A stretch of 64,000 nucleotides of DNA from Micavibrio sp. (GCA_021604545.1 BQJE01000006.1:1-64000), one strand, 5' to 3'. Shown: positions 54,480 to 63,803, numbered from the stretch's first letter. Translations and numbers: made by a program. The notes: generated by a model from the sequence alone, not told the origin.

Positions 54480-55746
54480 GTCTTTTAGGGTCCTCCCACC
54501 CTTCTAGATACAGCTTATATGTCGGAATCAAAAGCAAGATTAACCCAAAATCCAGCGATTTAAAACTTGCATAAAGAAAGATATCGATGAGAACGGGTGC
54601 TGCCAGCGCCAAAGCAAGAACAGGATGCCTGAATAGCAGCCGCCCCGAGAGATTTACCAGAGAAAAAAGATACAAACTGGCAAGAACAAGCCCCACCAGA
54701 CCGGTTTTAAGCAGCATGGATGTCAGCAGGCTATGGGTAAAATTAACCGACAAACCACCGACTGCCGGCGAATGAAAACTACCGCCCCACCCTAATCCAA
54801 ACAGCAAATATCCGGGATTTCCCGATACAGCGTCCCAAACCGCCAAGGCCTCCTGAGTTCTCATATTCAAACCAACCAGAGAGGTTTTGCGGCTCAGAAT
54901 GTCAGCTACCTCGGCCAAAGCCGGAAATACAGCCCAAAAGACGAGTGACAAAACGATCAAAAGCTTAACCGCCTTGGCAGGCTTCTTCCATACAGCTACG
55001 AGCGATAACAAGACGACGTATAAAAGAACGGCGCCCATGGTGGCGCGCTGCGACGATGCTGCCATGGCCAACAAAGGAATAAGCCCTAACACAAACAATC
55101 CTGCCGCAGCGCTCATACCCTGCGAATGCGATGCCTTCATGATTTTCTGACCGCTTAAGCCCAGCAATATAAGGGCTGCAAATAAAACAGTTGGCGCATT
55201 GGCAAAATAAAACAGCTCTTCCGAAGCCGGGAACAATCCTGCGTTCAAAAGGCTAAACGGATAAAAAGGCAACAAAGAGCGAAGCGCAAAAACAAAGCCC
55301 AGTATAATCACAGCAACAAGGAGGTAAGAGGCATGGCGCGGGCGCGCCTCAAAATGATCTATTAGAAAAACCGGCAGTAACAAAAACAGGAAAGGCAAAA
55401 CATCGCGTAAAATCTGCCCGGCATCAGATCCTTGAATTGCTGCCATCAGCAAAGGCACACTTAAACCATAAAGCAGTAAAATTTTCCCCCATGATTGCCA
55501 GAGCCGACCATGTGTAAAAAGAGAAATATTAACCGCATGCCTGGCACCAGAAACCCCAACAACCATCAATAGAAGAGAGCCTGTCAGTAATTCAGGCCAG
55601 CCGGGATTATCAGGCGTAGGCGACCCACGCAGTGCATAAACACCCAATGCCGCCAGCAGACACCCGAAACGAAACGCCTTGCCGTCCGTACGTATTAATG
55701 ACGGCATAAAACCGGCACGTCCTATAGATAAAGAGGATGATTCCAT
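54472..55746 (-). CDS. O-antigen ligase/polymerase family protein
   Basis: 424 aa with about 11-12 membrane helices (LLTGSLLLMVVGVSG, LPFLFLLLPVFLI, LLIVLSLVFWAVFPAL). The large loop with LFGLGWGGSFHSP ... HSLLTSMLLKTGLVGLV matches the Wzy_C/WaaL region with its conserved His and Gly. It joins or polymerises undecaprenyl-linked glycan at the outer face of the inner membrane. First gene of the minus-strand glycan run. The flippase is not in this window. Confidence 0.82.
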   Translation of the reverse strand: MESSSLSIGRAGFMPSLIRTDGKAFRFGCLLAALGVYALRGSPTPDNPGWPELLTGSLLLMVVGVSGARHAVNISLFTHGRLWQSWGKILLLYGLSVPLLMAAIQGSDAGQILRDVLPFLFLLLPVFLIDHFEARPRHASYLLVAVIILGFVFALRSLLPFYPFSLLNAGLFPASEELFYFANAPTVLFAALILLGLSGQKIMKASHSQGMSAAAGLFVLGLIPLLAMAASSQRATMGAVLLYVVLLSLVAVWKKPAKAVKLLIVLSLVFWAVFPALAEVADILSRKTSLVGLNMRTQEALAVWDAVSGNPGYLLFGLGWGGSFHSPAVGGLSVNFTHSLLTSMLLKTGLVGLVLASLYLFSLVNLSGRLLFRHPVLALALAAPVLIDIFLYASFKSLDFGLILLLIPTYKLYLEGWEDPKRHA

Positions 55747-55832
55747 TCCCCCTACATAGCACGCAGGGAAACAAGGCTGAAAGATATTTTATTATGATTA
55801 ATCGTTAATACGTCGCCAGCTAAGGCGTGTCA

Positions 55833-56486
55833 TCAGTCATATGCATTAAAAATGCGCTTTGGCTTTGCGCCGCTCGACCTGTTCTTCCTCACAAAAACCT
55901 GCCTTTTTTTCTTCACGATTGCTGTCTTGTTATTACCCAACGATGTTTTGCTACTACGCGATTGTTGAAAAGCCCTCGCCCTTGATGCCACCTTCCCTGT
56001 GCGCTCCTCTGCTTTACGCCGTTTTTCTTTGCGCACGGCCCTGTTACGCTCCACCTTTTGCAGGGTTAGCGCCGAGTTTTTTTGCATGGTCTCAAAGTCT
56101 CCCTGACGGCTGGCAACAACCATCATTATGAGATCTTCCTGCGTCGGTGTTTTATTACCGCGCATATCCATATTAGGCATTACAAGCTTTGTACCGGTCT
56201 TGGCTGCACCTCTATAGATACTAATCCGCGAATCGTCCCTGAAAGAATTTTTGCCGATATAAACTCCCTTTTTAGCTTTGGAAGATTTCCGTGCTGTCTT
56301 ACTGGATTTTTTTCCTGGCCTAATAAAGATAGAAGGCCGTTTATTCTCCACCGAATCCTTGTTTTTATTTGCCCCTATAAAAACACCGGACTGCGCATAG
56401 GCCAAAGGGGCCACAAAAAGAGCCAAAACCAACGAAATTGCGATTAAACGCCTTATTTTACCTATATCTTTCACTAAAAGCCCCAT
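55833..56486 (-). CDS. Basic secreted protein, unknown function
   Basis: 217 aa. The ATG at 56486 is 7 nt after a -10 box, so the message is probably leaderless. Signal peptide (LIAISLVLALFVAPLAYA), then a strongly basic chain: SGVFIGANKNKDSVENKRP and GVYIGKNSFRDDSRISIYR repeat a (V/I)(F/Y)IGxN motif, followed by a Lys/Arg-rich helical part (VERNRAVRKEKRRKAEERTG). No family recognised. It may bind polysaccharide or nucleic acid by charge (inference). Confidence 0.6.
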   Translation of the reverse strand: MGLLVKDIGKIRRLIAISLVLALFVAPLAYAQSGVFIGANKNKDSVENKRPSIFIRPGKKSSKTARKSSKAKKGVYIGKNSFRDDSRISIYRGAAKTGTKLVMPNMDMRGNKTPTQEDLIMMVVASRQGDFETMQKNSALTLQKVERNRAVRKEKRRKAEERTGKVASRARAFQQSRSSKTSLGNNKTAIVKKKRQVFVRKNRSSGAKPKRIFNAYD

Positions 56487-56493
56487 CCCCCTT

Positions 56494-56523
56494 ATTCTAG
56501 CAGAATTACAGTGCACAACTCAA
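56494..56523 (-). promoter_or_regulatory. Promoter of the basic secreted protein gene, predicted leaderless
   Basis: Minus strand TTGAGT, 18 bp, TAGAAT with a TGC extended -10; then 7 nt to the ATG. Confidence 0.55.
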
Positions 56524-56639
56524 AAACTACATCTTTCTAATCCTTAACACTTATTAACTGTTTATTAACCTTTTCGGTGCATTATTTAGAGGATTTCCGT
56601 AAAAAGATCGGACAAACGGTCAGCAACAAGGAGAGTGTG

Positions 56640-57290
56640 ATGCAAGTGAATGTGCAGAAATTTTTGGAAGATGCAGGCGTAAAAGAGCCTTTTTATCCCG
56701 GTAAGAGGATTATTCTTCCCTGTGCACAAACTGGCGAATTTAAAAGCCACTGTGTGGTTCTGGACTGGCGTATTCCGGAAAAGATACGTCTGGAAATCAA
56801 ACCCGGCCTTACTGGTAAAGACCTTGAGCCAAAGAAGCTCAAGAAATATCCAGTGAGCCTTCAGATGCCCACCTATGTTGAAATTGAAGTGATCAATGAC
56901 AACGAGGAAGCTGAAGAAGGCGAAGAGGAAAAAGGCAAGTCCAAAAGCGGCAAAAGTGGCTCAGGCGGCAAAAAACCAGCTGCAAATAAAATGGTAGCGG
57001 CATTTGGTGACGTCGTTGACGGAAAAATTCCAGCCTTGGGTAAAATCGTGGAAATGGTTGTTATGGGTTCCGAAATAGCCGCCGAAGCTTTCGGTGATGT
57101 GCTCAAAAAACTGACAAAACAAATCAGCCACGCTAAAATTTCTACAACCGAATTACTGGCCCAGGCCGGCAAAATGATTACAAAAGTCATGCCACCAAGC
57201 TTCATGGCCCCCAAAGGCGATGAAACGGTCAAATACAAATACGATCAGGAAAAAAATGCTGATATCGGCTTTAAGATGACGTTGGGGTAA
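56640..57290 (+). CDS. Hypothetical 216-aa protein with acidic/lysine linker
   Basis: AAGGAGAGTGTG precedes the ATG at 56640, which settles the start. Residues 1-85 form a small domain (VNVQKFLEDAGVKEPFYPG, CVVLDWRIPEKIRLEIKPG) that may be PilZ-like in layout, though no RxxxR motif is seen. Then come an EEAEEGEEEKG stretch and a KSKSGKSGSGGKK linker, and a helical C-terminal half (GKIVEMVVMGSEIAAEAFG). No signal peptide. Function unknown. A terminator follows. Confidence 0.6.
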   Translation: MQVNVQKFLEDAGVKEPFYPGKRIILPCAQTGEFKSHCVVLDWRIPEKIRLEIKPGLTGKDLEPKKLKKYPVSLQMPTYVEIEVINDNEEAEEGEEEKGKSKSGKSGSGGKKPAANKMVAAFGDVVDGKIPALGKIVEMVVMGSEIAAEAFGDVLKKLTKQISHAKISTTELLAQAGKMITKVMPPSFMAPKGDETVKYKYDQEKNADIGFKMTLG

Positions 57291-57315
57291 ATATTCAAAA
57301 ATAGTAGCCGGTAAG

Positions 57316-57349
57316 TCGCCAATAGCTTTAGGGCCATTGGCGATTTTTT
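57316..57349 (+). terminator. Rho-independent terminator
   Basis: TCGCCAAT, 12-nt loop, ATTGGCGA, then six T. It ends the 216-aa gene and overlaps the -35 region of the next gene. Confidence 0.85.
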
Positions 57350-57363
57350 GTTATGCTCGACAA

Positions 57364-58146
57364 ATGACTGGAAAAAACAACGGATCAGGAAACGGGCACG
57401 ATAAGGATGAGGATGACAATGTCGTCCGCATGCCAACGCTGGCCGAACGTGACCGCATTAGAAAACAAAAAGACAAGCAGGAAAAGAGTTGGCGCAAGCA
57501 ATACAAAAAAGACAATACAGGACAAGACGTACCGTTTTTTAATGCTGGTAAGATACCGCCGCTAACCCGCATCATCATTACTCTTTTGGTGATTGTTCAC
57601 CTCCCGCTATATCTCTTCGTTGATCCGATTGCGCGACACGAATTGTTTTTTACTTTTGGTTTTGTCCCTGCCGTTTTTACCGGCGCGGAGCCATGGAGCT
57701 GGCTGGCCCTCGTGACCCCCTTCACGCATCTTTTTATCCATGGCGGCTGGATGCATTTAGTTTTTAATGCGGCCATGATGCTGGTGATGGGCATGTTCAT
57801 GGAAACCACTTTTGGTGCCAAGCGCATGCTGATTTTCTTTTTTGTCAGCGGTATCTCTGGCGCCTTGTTTTACCTGCTCCTCAATCCGTTCCTGGCCGCG
57901 CCGGTTATCGGCGCCTCGGGCAGCATTAGCGGGTTGTTCGGCGTTACATTCCTGCTTTTATACGAACGCGGTATGATGGGGCCCATTGGAAAGCGCGGCC
58001 CGTTGCCATTGATATTCTTATGGATGGCGCTGATTACCGGTATGGGGATGCTCGGTGGTGATGTCGCGTGGCAAGCCCATTTAGGCGGCTTCCTTGGTGG
58101 TCTTGGGCTGTTCTACGCAATGCGCAAAGGCATCGTCAGACTTTAG
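57364..58146 (+). CDS. Rhomboid-family intramembrane serine protease
   Basis: 260 aa. A polar, charged cytoplasmic head of about 60 residues precedes six or so membrane helices. Active site: Ser about 185 in GASGSISGLFG and His about 239 in AWQAHLGGFLGG; also HGGWMHLVFNAAMM with the conserved His-Asn. It cleaves transmembrane proteins within the bilayer. No ribosome site precedes the ATG; an extended -10 (TGTTATGCT) ends 6 nt before it, suggesting a leaderless message. Its 3' end overlaps hemY by 11 bp, tail to tail. Confidence 0.92.
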   Translation: MTGKNNGSGNGHDKDEDDNVVRMPTLAERDRIRKQKDKQEKSWRKQYKKDNTGQDVPFFNAGKIPPLTRIIITLLVIVHLPLYLFVDPIARHELFFTFGFVPAVFTGAEPWSWLALVTPFTHLFIHGGWMHLVFNAAMMLVMGMFMETTFGAKRMLIFFFVSGISGALFYLLLNPFLAAPVIGASGSISGLFGVTFLLLYERGMMGPIGKRGPLPLIFLWMALITGMGMLGGDVAWQAHLGGFLGGLGLFYAMRKGIVRL

Positions 58147-59515
58147 GCGCTTCCAGCATAACGTCTTCTTCACTTCCATCCGCAGCCAAAAAAGCACTGG
58201 CACTGCCGGCATCAGGACAAGCCCATTCAACCGTATTAAAACCCTGCGCTGAAACCGGCGCCCATTCCAAATAAATACGACCTGTTTCACTGCACACCCA
58301 TTGCCGATCCAGTTGCGCATCTTCCGCTTTATCAGTCCACCCCATAATTGCTTCTTCGTTTTGGGTTGAGCGCTCTTCCAAAGACACCAGCATCGTATAA
58401 ACACGGCGCGAAGGCTCAACCTCCTCTGCCGCCTTCAAATGCGCACGTGCTTCGCCCCATAACCCGTCATCCATCGCCGCCTGCGCGACTGCTATGTGGC
58501 CTTCACCACTGGCTGGTTTTAGGGCCAATAATTTTTCAAACCATTTTAGCCGCGCCATCGGATCATCCGTTTTATTCTTCTTTTTGCTAATCTTAGGTGC
58601 CGCCAGATCCCACACCTCAGCCAGTTCCGGATGCGGCGCAGCCTTCCAGGCTTTCTCAATTGCGGACACAGCTTTCAAACGGTGGCGTTTTTGAATATGC
58701 ATTTTGGCCAAACGCGTCACCGTCGGCGCAAAGGATGGATCATAGCCATGTGCCTTTTTTAATTTTTTAAAGGCCGCCGTACGATCATCTTGTTCTAAAT
58801 CCTTATCGGCCTCAGCGAGCAACATGGCTATACGATCACTATTGGCTTTTTCAGTTTTAACGGCACCGGCCCGCTCGGCACGATATAAAGTTTTGCGCGC
58901 TGCCTCCCAATCCTGCAACCTGATTTCAAGATCATACACCACACGCAAGATCCATGGCTGCTTTGGATGCAGGCGCAATGCCTCGCGCCCCAGCTCCAGT
59001 GCTTTGGGGTAATTTTCCATGTCCAGCGCCGCTTGCAGCAGCCCCCTTACACCCAAAAATGCTGCGTTCTTGTCCTGCAGCAAAAGGGCAAAAGTTTCGC
59101 GTGCCTCCTCCTCCTTGCCACTCATACGCTCAGCCTGCGCCTGGAGTAGCAAAGGCAGGCCCGTATCCTCAGGAAGAAACCGGGTTGCTCTTTGTGCCTG
59201 GTAAACTGCGCTTTTGGAATCCCCTGCTGCTACGGCCGTTAATCCCAAAGTCAAAGCTTTGTAGCCTTTCTCACGGCACAGATATTCACGGTAGCGTTTT
59301 AGACTTTTGGGGAAGTCAGCAACACCTTTAATAACGCCGAAAACAGCGATTGCCAGCATAACCGCAAAAAGGAAGACAAGAAGGAAGACGCCCATATGGA
59401 GGGTAAATTTATATTCCATCCATTCAATGGCGACACTGCCCGGTCGGTCAGCCACCCAAACGGCAAGCCCCACAAGCAAGGCGACCTTGATCATAAAAAT
59501 GATGGCCCTGATCAT
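58136..59515 (-). CDS. hemY: HemY-like TPR membrane protein
   Basis: 459 aa. GGAGGACATC precedes the ATG. Two N-terminal membrane helices (MIKVALLVGLAVWVADRPG; MGVFLLVFLFAVMLAIAVFG) match the HemY N-terminal domain, then a chain of TPR helices (LGREALRLHPKQPWILRVV, LKKAHGYDPSFAPTVTRLA). It faces the periplasm or cytoplasm as a scaffold; it is not protoporphyrinogen oxidase. The order hemC - hemD - mitofilin - hemY is common in this class. Third gene of the minus-strand heme group. Confidence 0.88.
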   Translation of the reverse strand: MIRAIIFMIKVALLVGLAVWVADRPGSVAIEWMEYKFTLHMGVFLLVFLFAVMLAIAVFGVIKGVADFPKSLKRYREYLCREKGYKALTLGLTAVAAGDSKSAVYQAQRATRFLPEDTGLPLLLQAQAERMSGKEEEARETFALLLQDKNAAFLGVRGLLQAALDMENYPKALELGREALRLHPKQPWILRVVYDLEIRLQDWEAARKTLYRAERAGAVKTEKANSDRIAMLLAEADKDLEQDDRTAAFKKLKKAHGYDPSFAPTVTRLAKMHIQKRHRLKAVSAIEKAWKAAPHPELAEVWDLAAPKISKKKNKTDDPMARLKWFEKLLALKPASGEGHIAVAQAAMDDGLWGEARAHLKAAEEVEPSRRVYTMLVSLEERSTQNEEAIMGWTDKAEDAQLDRQWVCSETGRIYLEWAPVSAQGFNTVEWACPDAGSASAFLAADGSEEDVMLEAPKV

Positions 59516-59555
59516 GATGTCCTCCGGATCATAATGTTTATTATGGCAGAATCCG

Positions 59556-62009
59556 CTAGCGTGGTTTCAGAATATTAATGCCAGTTTCTTCATTTTGAAT
59601 AAGTCTGCCGCTTCCCGGCAAAATATCTTTTCCTGCAGCCAATGCCTTATCACCAAAGGCACGCAGGTTAATGGTCTGCGTTGCCATCTGCTTGGCGTTT
59701 TTTGCCAGCAGGCTCGCCTGCGCCTTGTTAAGAAAAGGAGCCACAACTTCAGCCGCCGGGCCTTCAAGCGTTTGTATCTGTGAGATAGCGTCTTCAATAT
59801 TGCCGGCCTCCAGCAGGTTTTGCGCACGCACGACTGTCGCTTGTGTATCCGTACCGGTAACCAGCTCACCATCTTTTTCAACCTGTAAAAGGTCATTAAA
59901 GCGGGCTTTGGCTTTTTCCTGCACAGAGATGTCCTCGCCTTTCAAAGATGACACAACAACATCGCCTGCCAATCCTCTAAATTCTGCCGACAAGCCCTCC
60001 GGGGTTAAAACACCGTCCTGCGCATGCGGCGCCAGACGCTCTAAAGAAGACTTCAGCTCTAGATTGTCTTCGCCGACAAGGTTCATCAAAAGCTGTAGAT
60101 CATCTTCAAAAGACTCATTATCACGATTGAGAGAGCCACGAAGTTTCGACAGGCCCAATAGCATGGCCGCTGCTTTTAATTCCTGCTGTGGTACGCCTTC
60201 AAATGTCTGCCCAAGAGCGGGACTTTGTTCCCGCGCCTGCTGGAGAGCGCCATCAAAATTTTCCAGATTGCCATCCAGACCACCGACCAATGCGTTCAAC
60301 TCCGACAGGCTCTGACCAAGCTGCTGCTGACCAGGAATGCTTTGCCGCCAGGCTTGCGCCCGCTGCAGCATCGCTACCATCTGCGGTGAGCCACCGGCCA
60401 GATCGGCAACATGGGTCTCCAGTCTTATCACCCTTTCTTGTAGTGATCCGGCATCTTCAGCCAGCACATCATCAGAAATCGTCTTGGCAGCATCAACAGC
60501 AAGAGAAACACTTTCCTGCGCCTCCTTAGCCTGTTCCTGCAGCGATTCCATACGCTGTTCAAAACCTTCCGGGATCATATTACGGAGGAAAGACTGTTCT
60601 TCCTTAACGGCTTCCACTTCGGTTTCAATCTGCCCCACTTTCTCGACTTTCGGCCATAAAAGCGCGGCCAGCGCCCCAATGGCCAACACAACAAGAAGGG
60701 CATTAATGAGCGTTGAACGTGTCACGGCTTTTTTCTCCGAAGCGGCAAATTCTTTCTCTATATTATTTTGCAGCGGAAATGGCGGTTTCCCGCCGCCGCC
60801 CTTACTTCCCTTAACTTCCGCAGCCTTAGTAGACTCTTCCGCCCGCGCCTCAGGCACAACCCGCGCCTGCTTGGCCGCTTCATTTTCATTGGCCGCATCC
60901 GCTCTTTCAAGCACGCCGTCCAGATTGACATTATGGTCTTTGGCCGCCTGCAACAGGGCATCAAGACGGGTTCCCGGAATGACATTGCGTTTTTTCCACC
61001 CCTGAACCGTCGTTACCGGCACAGACATCTTGGTGGCCATCGGACGGATTCCGCCGAATTTTTCAATGACGTCTTCTGCGTTGCTGATTGCGTTTTGACT
61101 TGTTTTGCTCATGATCTCGATCTCCTCACAACGTTCGGGGGCGAGTGCACATACATCCTTGATAAGGCTCAGCATTCCCTGCCTGTCAGGCTGGCTGGCT
61201 GTGTACGTACCCGCCCATGAAATAATCCGTACGCACTCTAGCACGCCGCTACTTATACACAAGGCCTTTATATGCGATAACGCCCCGGTCAGTTGGTTCT
61301 CCTTCGCCAGGACAAGAAAATTTTCAGCCGTACGTCTGGAGAAAAATGTCACGGCATCAATCTCACCATTTTGAATCTTATCGATACAAATTTTACTTAA
61401 CGCTTTAACTTTTTCGGCGCGATAAACCACCAACGTGTCAGCATTCACCCCTCCATTTTTGAGCATCTCGTCAATTGGTCGCGCGACATGTTGCCCACGA
61501 ACATGCAGAAACAGGATTTTATTGCCGTCGTCACCGGACCCGTTATCCGGACCCGCACTATCCTTATCTGGGCCCACATTACTTTGTACCTTTATCGTAT
61601 TATTCTTCTCTGTGAGCGTATTATTCTTTTCTGTAATCATGGCGCCGCCCTCTTCCGTGATAACATTACGCGCCCCCTTTAGAAGAATATCCACCAACTC
61701 CTCCCCACCCCCTTTTGCATTATGTAAATAATTATAGCCGTGTTTTTTTGCTTCTTCATAGGTGTTATGACCCACACAATAAGTTTCGATATTACGTTCC
61801 GAAGAGGCCGCGGCAAAAATTCTCACCGCGTTGGCGCTGGTAAAAATCAGCCCCTCATACCCGGATAAATCCGGCACCTCAAAATCGCGCGCCAGAACTT
61901 GAAGCATTGGTTCTGTAAAAGTTTGAAACCCCTCAGATTCCAGCTCGGCAGCATACCCATCCGCGTCTTCAACAGGCCTGGTTATGAGAATTAAATTTTG
62001 TCCGTCCAT
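59556..62009 (-). CDS. hemD: Uroporphyrinogen-III synthase / HTH / mitofilin (Mic60-like) fusion
   Basis: 817 aa in one open frame. Residues 1-290 are HemD-like (LILITRPVEDADGYAAELES, YEGLIFTSANAVRIFA, VVYRAEKVKAL, AVTFFSRRTAENFL), with an odd insertion around 115-150 (two ITEKNNT-like units, then GPDKDSAGPDNGSGDDG). About 305-365 look like a Cro/CI-type helix-turn-helix (FGGIRPMATKMSVPVTTVQGW). One membrane helix about 431-452 leads into a coiled coil (about 460-520) and a helical mitofilin-like C-terminus. Met300 has GAGGAG 9 nt upstream, so a separate 518-aa mitofilin product may also be made. HemD closes the tetrapyrrole ring; mitofilin shapes inner membranes. Confidence 0.85.
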   Translation of the reverse strand: MDGQNLILITRPVEDADGYAAELESEGFQTFTEPMLQVLARDFEVPDLSGYEGLIFTSANAVRIFAAASSERNIETYCVGHNTYEEAKKHGYNYLHNAKGGGEELVDILLKGARNVITEEGGAMITEKNNTLTEKNNTIKVQSNVGPDKDSAGPDNGSGDDGNKILFLHVRGQHVARPIDEMLKNGGVNADTLVVYRAEKVKALSKICIDKIQNGEIDAVTFFSRRTAENFLVLAKENQLTGALSHIKALCISSGVLECVRIISWAGTYTASQPDRQGMLSLIKDVCALAPERCEEIEIMSKTSQNAISNAEDVIEKFGGIRPMATKMSVPVTTVQGWKKRNVIPGTRLDALLQAAKDHNVNLDGVLERADAANENEAAKQARVVPEARAEESTKAAEVKGSKGGGGKPPFPLQNNIEKEFAASEKKAVTRSTLINALLVVLAIGALAALLWPKVEKVGQIETEVEAVKEEQSFLRNMIPEGFEQRMESLQEQAKEAQESVSLAVDAAKTISDDVLAEDAGSLQERVIRLETHVADLAGGSPQMVAMLQRAQAWRQSIPGQQQLGQSLSELNALVGGLDGNLENFDGALQQAREQSPALGQTFEGVPQQELKAAAMLLGLSKLRGSLNRDNESFEDDLQLLMNLVGEDNLELKSSLERLAPHAQDGVLTPEGLSAEFRGLAGDVVVSSLKGEDISVQEKAKARFNDLLQVEKDGELVTGTDTQATVVRAQNLLEAGNIEDAISQIQTLEGPAAEVVAPFLNKAQASLLAKNAKQMATQTINLRAFGDKALAAGKDILPGSGRLIQNEETGINILKPR

Positions 62010-62014
62010 GAGCT

Positions 62015-62941
62015 CTATATCACCCCTTCCGGCAGACGGGATTTTAACGATTCACCCAATTTTTTTCCAAGCTGAATAGCCTCTTCTGACGTCGAAGCCT
62101 CTCCGCAAATTTCATCTGACCAAAATTTATTTCCGTCTTCAGAAGCCAACATAACCTGCAAAAATACTTTATTATTTTCTAATATGGCGTGCGCCCCCAC
62201 CGGTGTGTGGCAGGAACCCCCTATCTCTTGGATAAATGATCGCTCTGCATTTACACAAATATTTGTATTTAAACAGTTTATTTGGCTAAATTTGGCTATC
62301 AATTGTTCGTTTTTGGCCTTTAATTCTAGGCCGATTGCGCCTTGTCCGGCGGCCGGAATCATGTCTTTTTTGTCCAAAATTTGTGTGATCTCACCGGCCA
62401 GTCCGAGTCGCTTCAAACCGGCCACCGCAAGCACAGTTGCATCGACATCAGCCGATTTTAGCTTTTCTAGTCTGGTCCCAACATTGCCGCGAAAGGGCAC
62501 GATCTTGAGGCTCCGTTTTCGGGCCAACAGGAAGGCTTTTCGCCGTGGGCTGGTGGTACCGACAACCGCGTCTTCTGGTAAATCATCGAGAGTCGCCCCT
62601 GTACGTGTAATGAGGGCATCTCTCGGGTCTTCGCGGGGTAACATACAGGGTATAATGAGCCCCTCCGGCAGGGTCGAATCCATGTCCTTCATCGAGTGCA
62701 CAGCGACGTCGATTTCATCGGCCAGAAGCGCCTCCTCAATCTCCTTGGCGAACAGCGCTTTGCCACCCTCATGATCCGGCAGGGCCACCTCGCCATCCGC
62801 CGGGTTCCAGTCCCCAGAGGTCTTAATAATGACCGTCTCGGTTTCAACTTCCGGCCCCAAGGCGGCCTTAACCATCTCCACCTGCTTCAGCGCCAGCGGC
62901 GAGCCCCGCGATCCTATTTTGATTTTTTTTGAATTTGTCAT
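62015..62941 (-). CDS. hemC: Porphobilinogen deaminase
   Basis: 308 aa. KIGSRGSPLALKQVEMVKA at the N-terminus, HSMKDMDSTLPEGL, and RDALITRTGA; the cofactor cysteine is in EIGGSCHTPVGAHA. It joins four porphobilinogens into hydroxymethylbilane for HemD next door. I start at 62941: no ribosome site exists for it or for the in-frame ATG eight codons upstream, but a -10 box ends 6 nt before it, so a leaderless message is likely. The gap to hemD is 5 bp. Confidence 0.94.
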   Translation of the reverse strand: MTNSKKIKIGSRGSPLALKQVEMVKAALGPEVETETVIIKTSGDWNPADGEVALPDHEGGKALFAKEIEEALLADEIDVAVHSMKDMDSTLPEGLIIPCMLPREDPRDALITRTGATLDDLPEDAVVGTTSPRRKAFLLARKRSLKIVPFRGNVGTRLEKLKSADVDATVLAVAGLKRLGLAGEITQILDKKDMIPAAGQGAIGLELKAKNEQLIAKFSQINCLNTNICVNAERSFIQEIGGSCHTPVGAHAILENNKVFLQVMLASEDGNKFWSDEICGEASTSEEAIQLGKKLGESLKSRLPEGVI

Positions 62942-62947
62942 GGTCAA

Positions 62948-62976
62948 TTTGTAAACCACATCCACTCAACTGTCAT
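62948..62976 (-). promoter_or_regulatory. Promoter of hemC, predicted leaderless
   Basis: Minus strand ATGACA, 17 bp, TACAAA, then 6 nt to the ATG at 62941. Confidence 0.5.
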
Positions 62977-63010
62977 CCCTGCCTGTTTTTACTAACATTC
63001 CATAAACTTC

Positions 63011-63039
63011 TTTACATATTTTTATAGTATTGCTATACA
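63011..63039 (+). promoter_or_regulatory. Promoter of the HD-domain gene, predicted leaderless
   Basis: TTTACA, 17 bp, TATACA, then 7 nt to the ATG at 63047. Divergent from the hemC promoter. Confidence 0.6.
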
Positions 63040-63046
63040 CTTCCCT

Positions 63047-63715
63047 ATGTTTTTTACCAAAGAAGAAATTAAAGCCCGCTGGGCGAAGAAAAGGGCGCCG
63101 ACGAGACGAAAAGCTGCGCAAAAAGCAGGCTTTGCCCTCGCTTTAGAAATTGCCAATAATGCCCTTTTTGATGTTAAAACTCGCGATGGAGAAGCTTATA
63201 TCCTTCATCCTTTGGCAGTTGCTTTTAATAATACAAATTCAATTTCCAAACACACTATTGGTGTTCTCCATGATGTCGTCGAAGATAGTGATTGGACACT
63301 AGAAGACTTACGTGAAGTCGGTTTTAGTGACCGCATAATCCAAGGTGTCGATGCTGTTACAAAGCGCTCGGGCGAGCTTTATTTTGATTTTATTGAGCGT
63401 TGTGGGCAAGCCGAGGAAGACGGCATTGATATTAAGTTGAAAGACCTTGATCATAACTCAAAAGCCAATAGAAACCCCAGCGCCATGCCTACCGCAAAAC
63501 AATCCCTAAAGCAGCGGATCTATAATGTCTCTTATTACTATCTTGTTGGTATCAAAACAGAAACTATCAACCCTGGAACACCTATGCTTGATTTTCTACT
63601 TTCTCATCAAGCTTATGCGGCAGACCCTATAAGTAGTAACGAGCTATTAGAAAAGGGCTCTTCAGATGCAAGACGTTTACCAACTCCGGAAAGTCCGCAC
63701 ATCACTACCAACTAA
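63047..63715 (+). CDS. HD-domain (SpoT/RelA-like) phosphohydrolase
   Basis: 222 aa. Basic head (KARWAKKRAPTRRKAAQK), then an HD_4-type domain: YILHPLAVA supplies the first His, HTIGVLHDVVEDSDWTLEDL the His-Asp pair, ending near IKLKDLDHNSKANRN. This is the layout of the (p)ppGpp hydrolase half of SpoT, without synthetase or TGS domains, so a small alarmone hydrolase or another phosphohydrolase is possible. The C-terminus is longer than needed (PISSNELLEKGSSDARRL). No ribosome site; predicted leaderless. Confidence 0.82.
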   Translation: MFFTKEEIKARWAKKRAPTRRKAAQKAGFALALEIANNALFDVKTRDGEAYILHPLAVAFNNTNSISKHTIGVLHDVVEDSDWTLEDLREVGFSDRIIQGVDAVTKRSGELYFDFIERCGQAEEDGIDIKLKDLDHNSKANRNPSAMPTAKQSLKQRIYNVSYYYLVGIKTETINPGTPMLDFLLSHQAYAADPISSNELLEKGSSDARRLPTPESPHITTN

Positions 63716-63768
63716 GTGTCAATCGTTACAAAATCTCTACATCCTCCCAATCTCCGCGTTTAAAACCT

Positions 63769-63797
63769 TTGACAAGTTAGGATATATTTCCTATAAT
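63769..63797 (+). promoter_or_regulatory. Consensus promoter, predicted leaderless
   Basis: TTGACA, 17 bp, TATAAT: both boxes perfect. The ATG at 63804 starts 6 nt after the -10 box. Confidence 0.8.
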
Positions 63798-63803
63798 GTC
63801 GGC

